Positions 6,967 to 10,914 of a stretch of 10,914 nucleotides of DNA are shown piece by piece (the stretch's first letter is position 1; each line of letters opens with the position of its first letter). The notes under the pieces were generated by a model. The model did no database searches. It worked only from the letters and a program-made list of their open reading frames with translations, and was not told the origin of the DNA. The DNA is taken from the NCBI GenBank assembly GCA_020024075.1, contig JAHHUJ010000060.1, positions 1 to 10,914 of the forward strand, read 5' to 3'. Position numbers and translations under genes: made by a program. Source of the stretch: Psychrobacter sp. (lineage in GTDB: Bacteria; Pseudomonadota; Gammaproteobacteria; Pseudomonadales; Moraxellaceae).

Positions 6967-7030
6967 CTAAATTCATAAAACAATTGCGCTAAATTCATAA
7001 AACAATTGAACTAAATCTATAAAACACTTG
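6967..7030. repeat. three tandem 22-bp repeats (iteron-like)
   Basis: The 20-base core CTAAATTCATAAAACAATTG occurs exactly at 6967-6986 and 6989-7008, and with three changes (CTAAATCTATAAAACACTTG) at 7011-7030. Each start is 22 bp from the last, two helical turns apart. The flanking sequence shows no clear fourth copy. The array lies about 200 bp before dnaB. Confidence 0.85.
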
Positions 7031-7050
7031 AAGTAAGAGTTTAATTACCC

Positions 7051-7059
7051 TGCTATTTT
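7051..7059 (+). promoter_or_regulatory. possible extended -10 promoter for dnaB
   Basis: TGCTATTTT fits an extended -10 element (TGn followed by TATTTT). The nearest -35-like hexamer is TTGAAG (7028-7033), which overlaps the end of the third 22-bp repeat but is 20 bp away, longer than ideal. It would give a leader of about 155 bases. Confidence 0.28.
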
Positions 7060-7118
7060 AATAACATCATATATTGGCAACATCATAAATAGTTACTCCC
7101 CAGTATCTAATAAAGTAA

Positions 7119-7158
7119 CACCTTAATAAAATAGCACCTTAAAAACAGCAACACCCTA
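7119..7158. repeat. short degenerate 16-17 bp direct repeat in the dnaB leader
   Basis: CACCTTAA occurs at 7119-7126 and 7135-7142, with a weaker CACCCTA at 7152-7158, giving a 16-17 bp period in AT-rich DNA. It may be no more than replication slippage. Confidence 0.4.
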
Positions 7159-7223
7159 TTTTTCAGCAAGTTAATTCCGCTGAGCCTATAACACCACTGT
7201 ATTTTGATAATGACAATAGAACT

Positions 7224-8663
7224 ATGGCCGAAAGTAAAAAAAGAAATGAAAAAAATGACAATAATGACGTTGGTTTAACCGATTTATTGAGTCAGCAGCC
7301 GCCTCATAACGTAGACATCGAAAAAGCTTTATTGGCTACTTTGATGAGTATTGACGAATCTTTTGACAAGATATCTGATATCGTCACAAAAGACGACTTC
7401 TATGCAGGTCGCCATCAGCATATTTTTGCTGCAATATCCCATCTCGCTATGGTAGGTGAACCCTATGATACGGTAATGGTACATGACTGGCTTAACTCAC
7501 AAAAGCTACTAAAACAAGCCGGTGGCGAGAGCTACTTAGCCGATATTGTGACCCAAAGCCCCAGTACCATGTTTAACATCGTCTCTTATGCAGAGCGGGT
7601 ACGTGAGCTGTCAACTTTGCGCCAACTTATTACAGCTGGTAATGAAATGCTAGCCTTGGCTTATGACCCTAGAGAGCGCGGTGTCAGTGACATTCTAGAT
7701 ACAGTTGAATCCAAAATATTTGCGATTAACGAGCAACATAACAAACGTGCTCAGCAAAGAGGGCCTGTCGAAGTAAGCTCAGTTCTAGTGAACGTTATTG
7801 AGCAAATGGATGAATTAAAGAACAATCCAGATGGCATGATTGGCCTAAAAACCCCCTTTACTGAGCTTAATAATAAGACGCAGGGCTTACAGCCTGGTGA
7901 TTTAATCATTGTTGCCGCCCGTCCTTCTATGGGTAAGACCACCTTCGCCATGAACTTAGCAGAAGGGGTTCTATTTCATGAAAACTTGCCAGTAATTGTA
8001 TTCTCTATGGAGATGCCAGCAGAGTCCATCGTTATGCGTTTGCTGTCCTCTTGGGGACAAATTAACCAGACCAGCTTACGCTCTGCTCAGATGAATGAAG
8101 ATGAATGGGCACGTATGATGAACGCCATCTCTCATTTGCAAGACAAGCATCTGTATATTGATGATAGTACTGCCCTGCCCCCATCTGAGGTACGATCACG
8201 CTGCCGCCGTATCGCCAAAAATCATGATGGTAAAGTAGGCATGGTGATAGTCGATTACCTACAGCTAATGAAAGTACCTAGCTTAAGTGGCAACCGTGTG
8301 GAAGAGATTTCAGAGATTTCACGTAGCTTAAAAGCTTTGGCACGTGAATTAAATTGTCCTGTTATTGCCCTATCTCAGCTTAACCGAAGCCTTGAGAACC
8401 GTCCAAATAAACGCCCTATCATGTCCGACTTACGTGAATCAGGAGCTATTGAGCAGGACGCTGACTTAATCACCTTTATTTATCGCGATGAAGTTTATAA
8501 CGAAAACTCTGACTTAAAAGGCGTGGCTGAAATCATCATTGGTAAACAGCGTAACGGACCTATTGGTACCGTGCGTTTGGCTTTCGAGGGTCAATACACC
8601 CGCTTTATTAATCTAACACCTGATCATTATATGGCCGACGCTAGTTTTGAGAACGATGAGTAG
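7224..8663 (+). CDS. dnaB: replicative DNA helicase DnaB
   Basis: DnaB is the hexameric 5'-3' helicase that unwinds DNA at the replication fork and binds primase and the clamp loader. At 479 residues it is close to the E. coli length (471). After a charged, Lys/Asn-rich start, the N-terminal domain begins at PPHNVDIEKALL (26-37). The RecA-like domain follows, with Walker A ARPSMGKT (232-239, Lys238), catalytic Glu263 in FSMEM, Walker B VIVDYLQ (341-347, Asp344), ALSQLNRSLENR (382-393) and KQRNGP (441-446) with the probable arginine finger Arg443. All motifs are continuous, so no intein is present. The ATG at 7224 has no evident Shine-Dalgarno. The gene diverges from pdxA and ends in its own terminator, so it seems to be transcribed alone. 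Confidence 0.98.
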   Translation: MAESKKRNEKNDNNDVGLTDLLSQQPPHNVDIEKALLATLMSIDESFDKISDIVTKDDFYAGRHQHIFAAISHLAMVGEPYDTVMVHDWLNSQKLLKQAGGESYLADIVTQSPSTMFNIVSYAERVRELSTLRQLITAGNEMLALAYDPRERGVSDILDTVESKIFAINEQHNKRAQQRGPVEVSSVLVNVIEQMDELKNNPDGMIGLKTPFTELNNKTQGLQPGDLIIVAARPSMGKTTFAMNLAEGVLFHENLPVIVFSMEMPAESIVMRLLSSWGQINQTSLRSAQMNEDEWARMMNAISHLQDKHLYIDDSTALPPSEVRSRCRRIAKNHDGKVGMVIVDYLQLMKVPSLSGNRVEEISEISRSLKALARELNCPVIALSQLNRSLENRPNKRPIMSDLRESGAIEQDADLITFIYRDEVYNENSDLKGVAEIIIGKQRNGPIGTVRLAFEGQYTRFINLTPDHYMADASFENDE

Positions 8664-8705
8664 GTTGGCTAGCACATCCCTACTTCTTAACACTTTATAT
8701 TGTTA

Positions 8706-8816
8706 GCTGTAAAATAGTGTTCGCCATGCCATAAAGTGGTTGTCGCCATAAAATAGTGGTCGCCATAAAATACAGTATGAGCCGTGAATTAGTATTAGCC
8801 ATGAATTATTGGATTA
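8706..8816. repeat. degenerate 17-bp tandem repeat ladder downstream of dnaB
   Basis: Six units begin at 8706, 8728, 8745, 8762, 8781 and 8798. Examples are GCCATAAAGTGGTTGTC (8728), GCCATAAAATAGTGGTC (8745), GCCATAAAATACAGTATGA (8762) and GCCGTGAATTAGTATTA (8781). Most units are 17 bp; a five-base GCCAT duplication precedes the second and two extra bases extend the fourth. Seventeen is not a multiple of three, and no coding frame is evident. The ladder lies between the dnaB stop and its terminator, so it should be transcribed as 3' UTR. Confidence 0.8.
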
Positions 8817-8824
8817 CGTTAACT

Positions 8825-8858
8825 GAGCTACTTACCTTAAGGTTAGTGGCTCCTTTTT
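8825..8858 (+). terminator. intrinsic terminator of dnaB
   Basis: GAGCTACT (8825-8832) pairs with AGTGGCTC (8845-8852), including one G-T pair. One mismatch follows, then ACC/GGT (8834-8836, 8841-8843) closes a TTAA loop. The stem is followed by CTTTTTG. It lies about 160 bp past the dnaB stop and is oriented for it. Confidence 0.85.
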
Positions 8859-8888
8859 GTTTCACCCAACTGGCCTCGGCCTAACCTT
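8839..8888. repeat. 8-bp inverted repeat overlapping the dnaB terminator
   Basis: AAGGTTAG (8839-8846), part of the terminator's 3' arm, is the exact reverse complement of CTAACCTT (8881-8888), 34 bases further on and 33 bp before the aldolase start. A small GGCC-TC-GGCC element (8872-8881) adjoins the second arm. Confidence 0.4.
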
Positions 8889-8921
8889 TGTTACACTTAA
8901 AAGAGAGTTTAAAACCAAGTT

Positions 8922-9989
8922 ATGTTTCATTTTTTAAACGACTACAGCGAAAGTGCCCACCCTGACATCATTCAAGCAATGCAAGACGCCCACCTACAAC
9001 AACATAAGGGCTATGGCTTCGATGAATACTCTGATCGAGTACGAAAACAAATAAAATCACAATTAAATAATAAAGACATCGCTATCCACTTTGGGATTAC
9101 TGGTACTCAGGCAAACTTGGTTTGTATCGATGCTATGCTATCGCCAATCGATGGCATCGTGGCCTGTGACACCGGCCATATCGCTGTAAATGAAGCAGGC
9201 GCTATTGAGGCGACAGGTCACAAAGTTATTTTGGCAGAATCAAAGCAAGGTAAGCTGACCATTGAAGCCTTGGAAAAAGTAAAAGTACGCCATAGCTTTA
9301 CCCCACACGTTGTTAGAGCCAAAGCGGTATACATTTCTAACACTACCGAGCTGGGTACTGTTTATACCTATGAAGAGCTGAAAGCTTTATCAGATTACTG
9401 CCGTAGCAATAATATGTATTTGTTTATGGATGGGGCAAGATTGGGCGCTGCTATTGCTTATACTCATAACAATCCAAATGAGCGTACTTTGACCTTGGCA
9501 GATTTCGCTGAGTTGACCGATATATTTTGGTTTGGTGGTACTAAAATGGGCGCCATGTTCGGTGAAATATTAGTCATTCCTAATAAAGACATTGCCACTG
9601 ACTTTAATATTTATCTTAAGCGTCATGGTGGGTTGATGGCCAAGGGCTATTTACTGGGTCTGCAGTTTGAGGTTCTATTAAAAGACGATAAGTATTTACA
9701 GCTTTGTCTTCATGCCAATGCTATGGCTAAAAAGCTTTCTAATGGTTTACAGCGTTGTGGTATTGAGCTGTTCGTACCTACCCAAAGTAATCAGGTTTTT
9801 GCCCTGTTACCGCCTAGTCTTATCACTACGCTAAAAACTGAGTTTGACTTTTATGAATGGGAGCAGCTGGATAATGGTCTTACCATTTGCCGCTTAGTAA
9901 CCTCTTGGGCCACACCTGAATATCAGGTAGAGCGTTTTATTGCTATGCTAGAAACCAATACGCTACAAGCCAATACCTCTAATAACTAA
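8922..9989 (+). CDS. threonine aldolase / beta-eliminating lyase family PLP enzyme
   Basis: This is a fold-type I pyridoxal-phosphate enzyme of the low-specificity L-threonine aldolase family, which cleaves L-threonine or allo-threonine to glycine and acetaldehyde in the cytoplasm. At 355 residues it is slightly longer than E. coli LtaE. Visible features are GTQANL (61-66, phosphate-binding region), His86 in DTGHIAVNEAGA (stacks on the cofactor ring), MDGARLG (169-175, Asp170 for the pyridine nitrogen, Arg173), GGTKMG (205-210) with the Schiff-base Lys208, and Arg324 in CRLVT for the substrate carboxylate. The MFHFLNDYSE start resembles a branch of the family distinct from E. coli LtaE (from memory), so stereospecificity is uncertain. 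The ATG has only a distant purine-rich stretch upstream (AAGAGAG, 8901-8907). It stands alone after the dnaB terminator. No strong terminator follows, only AT-rich sequence with T7 at 9993-9999. Confidence 0.9.
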   Translation: MFHFLNDYSESAHPDIIQAMQDAHLQQHKGYGFDEYSDRVRKQIKSQLNNKDIAIHFGITGTQANLVCIDAMLSPIDGIVACDTGHIAVNEAGAIEATGHKVILAESKQGKLTIEALEKVKVRHSFTPHVVRAKAVYISNTTELGTVYTYEELKALSDYCRSNNMYLFMDGARLGAAIAYTHNNPNERTLTLADFAELTDIFWFGGTKMGAMFGEILVIPNKDIATDFNIYLKRHGGLMAKGYLLGLQFEVLLKDDKYLQLCLHANAMAKKLSNGLQRCGIELFVPTQSNQVFALLPPSLITTLKTEFDFYEWEQLDNGLTICRLVTSWATPEYQVERFIAMLETNTLQANTSNN

Positions 9990-10017
9990 ACCTTTTTTTA
10001 AACCAAAAGAATTTGTT

Positions 10018-10046
10018 TTGTATCACTAGCAATAAAAGTGTATAAC
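10018..10046 (+). promoter_or_regulatory. probable promoter of the crotonase-fold gene
   Basis: TTGTAT (10018-10023) and TATAAC (10041-10046) match sigma-70 -35 and -10 hexamers with an exact 17-bp spacer. Transcription would start near 10053, giving a leader of roughly 50 bases before the ATG at 10106. Confidence 0.6.
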
Positions 10047-10059
10047 TAACAAGTGATAC
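10020..10059. promoter_or_regulatory. possible operator: 8-bp inverted repeat bracketing the promoter
   Basis: GTATCACT (10020-10027) and AGTGATAC (10052-10059) are perfect reverse complements 24 bases apart. The left arm overlaps the -35 hexamer and the right arm covers the predicted start site, a layout suited to repression. No regulator gene is visible nearby. Confidence 0.45.
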
Positions 10060-10105
10060 TTCTACCCTCTCAATATTTTTGCTTCAATGTATTAGGATAT
10101 CTATT

Positions 10106-10906
10106 ATGACCCAGTCTCAAGATGTTGTAATTTATAAGGTTGAGAACCATATCGCAACCATTACCCTCAATGATCCAAAAAGCTTAAATGCTTTTAGCAC
10201 TCCCATGAAATCTGCTATGGTGTCTGCCTTACAAAAAGCTGAAGCCGATGCAGAAGTTCGTGTCATTATTCTGCAAGGGGCAGGTGGTAACTTCTCAAGT
10301 GGCGGCGATATCAAAGAGATGCTGTCAGATGGCTTAGAAAAAGAAGCACTTTCAGAAAAGCTAAAAAGCATGGTCACTGGAGCCGGCGAAGTCAGTATAC
10401 TTCTGCGTAAAGTTGATAAGCCAATTATTGCCAAACTTGAAGGCGCTGTCGCTGGGGCTGGCATGAATTTGGCTTTGACCTGTGACTTCCGCATTACTGC
10501 AGATAACGCTAAGTTTTTACAAGCCTTCATTCATATAGGTCTGGTACCTGATGCTGGGGGTATCTACTTGTTAAATAAATTGATTGGTGCAGCTAAGACT
10601 ACTGAACTTGTGATGCTAGGGGATAAAATTAGTGCCCAAGATATGGCAGATTTAAACCTTGTGAATCAGGTTGTCCCTCAACAAGATCTTGACGAGGCAG
10701 TATTAAAGCTAGCCACTCGCTTAAGCAATCTACCAGGTGAAGCTCTATCGACCATGAAACATATGCTAAATATCCACGCTTATATGGGGCTTAACGAAGC
10801 GTTAGATATGGAAGTACACCAGCAAGCCAGATTGGCCAAAACTGATGACTTCATTGAAGGTATTACCGCTTTTATTGAAAAACGTAAACCCGTTTATAAT
10901 CAGTAA
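10106..10906 (+). CDS. enoyl-CoA hydratase/isomerase family (crotonase-fold) protein
   Basis: This is a 266-residue crotonase-fold protein, the usual length for soluble single-domain members, which act on acyl-CoA thioesters as trimers or hexamers. I choose the ATG at 10106 because AGGA (10094-10097) is eight bases upstream; the frame also opens at a TTG at 10079 with no such site. The oxyanion-hole regions are FSSGGDIKEM (63-72) and GAVAGAGMNLAL (113-124). By alignment with rat mitochondrial hydratase from memory, its two catalytic glutamates fall on Asn121 and Phe141, so neither is kept. Asp149 in LVPDAGG (146-152) recalls the PaaG-type isomerase branch (LVPDSGG). A hydratase label is therefore unsafe; a double-bond or ring-rearranging isomerase, or another crotonase activity, is more likely. 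It has its own probable promoter with a possible operator. The stop at 10904-10906 is eight bases from the window end. Confidence 0.9.
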   Translation: MTQSQDVVIYKVENHIATITLNDPKSLNAFSTPMKSAMVSALQKAEADAEVRVIILQGAGGNFSSGGDIKEMLSDGLEKEALSEKLKSMVTGAGEVSILLRKVDKPIIAKLEGAVAGAGMNLALTCDFRITADNAKFLQAFIHIGLVPDAGGIYLLNKLIGAAKTTELVMLGDKISAQDMADLNLVNQVVPQQDLDEAVLKLATRLSNLPGEALSTMKHMLNIHAYMGLNEALDMEVHQQARLAKTDDFIEGITAFIEKRKPVYNQ

Positions 10907-10914
10907 CTTTACTG

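Larger units (their letters stand above)
6585..7223. other. 639-bp divergent intergenic region between pdxA and dnaB
   Basis: No credible protein or RNA gene is visible on either strand. The DNA is AT-rich and contains, in order, the pdxA leader and a possible leftward promoter (6688-6693), a perfect 9-bp inverted repeat (6916-6946), three 22-bp tandem repeats (6967-7030), a possible dnaB promoter (7051-7059) and a short CACCTTAA-type repeat (7119-7158). It is unusually long for a spacer between two housekeeping genes. Confidence 0.7.

Noticed and set aside
6967..7030. A short CRISPR array
   Set aside because: The spacing between cores is two bases, so there are no spacers, and no cas gene is present.
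6585..7223. A plasmid or chromosomal replication origin, from the repeats beside dnaB and a TTATCCAG at 6653-6660
   Set aside because: Only one partial DnaA-box-like match, no Rep, dnaA, dnaN or parAB gene, and the surrounding genes are chromosomal housekeeping genes. The repeats remain reported as a regulatory candidate only.
7224..8663. An intein in dnaB, a frequent insertion target
   Set aside because: Walker A, Walker B and the later helicase motifs are contiguous and the length is normal.
8706..8816. A CRISPR-like or coding repeat downstream of dnaB
   Set aside because: Units abut directly with no unique spacers, and the 17-bp period cannot keep a reading frame.
9990..10017. Intrinsic terminator after the aldolase gene
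   Set aside because: There is a T7 run but no GC-bearing stem before it; only a weak CAAAA/TTTTG pairing follows.
10132..10530. Antisense open frame of 132 codons inside the crotonase gene
   Set aside because: Low-complexity Ala/Ser/Pro-rich composition typical of a reverse-frame shadow of a well-supported gene.
1..10914. A defence island, mobile element or biosynthetic cluster
   Set aside because: All eight genes fall into known housekeeping or general metabolic families, with no transposase, integrase, toxin-antitoxin, restriction or synthase genes and no flanking repeats or tRNA.

Overview
The window looks like ordinary chromosome from an AT-rich gammaproteobacterium. The family Moraxellaceae, most likely Psychrobacter or a close relative, is the best guess. 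This rests on recalled protein character (Gcr-type membrane protein, pdxA-rsmA-apaH cluster, DnaB and RsmA sequence style, long AT-rich spacers), not on a database search. I see no rRNA, tRNA, insertion sequence, prophage, CRISPR array or defence system.

Layout, left to right. A 5'-truncated gene for a Gcr/'SpecificRecomb' family polytopic membrane protein runs rightward off the left edge (1-2369). A short spacer with a -10-like box, a stem-loop and an 11-bp direct repeat leads to a short-chain dehydrogenase (2521-3255, +). Two terminators follow, the second strong and bidirectional, where this gene converges with a leftward cluster. That cluster, in transcription order, is pdxA (pyridoxal phosphate synthesis), rsmA (16S rRNA dimethylation) and apaH (Ap4A hydrolysis). 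It is the enterobacterial surA-pdxA-rsmA-apaG-apaH neighbourhood with apaG missing from its usual slot and no surA upstream.

pdxA diverges from dnaB across a 639-bp AT-rich gap with no credible gene. The gap holds a perfect 9-bp inverted repeat and three 22-bp tandem repeats, the most structured non-coding DNA in the window. dnaB (7224-8663, +) is a full-length, intein-free replicative helicase. Its 3' region carries a degenerate 17-bp repeat ladder before a clear intrinsic terminator. Then come a threonine-aldolase family PLP enzyme (8922-9989, +) and a crotonase-fold protein annotated as enoyl-CoA hydratase (10106-10906, +). The latter lacks both canonical hydratase glutamates and has a promoter bracketed by an 8-bp inverted repeat.

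Functional links are loose. PdxA makes the PLP cofactor that the threonine aldolase uses, and the dehydrogenase and crotonase are typical of lipid or acyl-CoA metabolism, but nothing in the sequence ties these genes into one pathway. No new multi-gene system is evident. The items most worth following are the 22-bp repeat array upstream of dnaB, the 17-bp ladder after dnaB, the inverted repeat around the crotonase promoter and the atypical crotonase active site.
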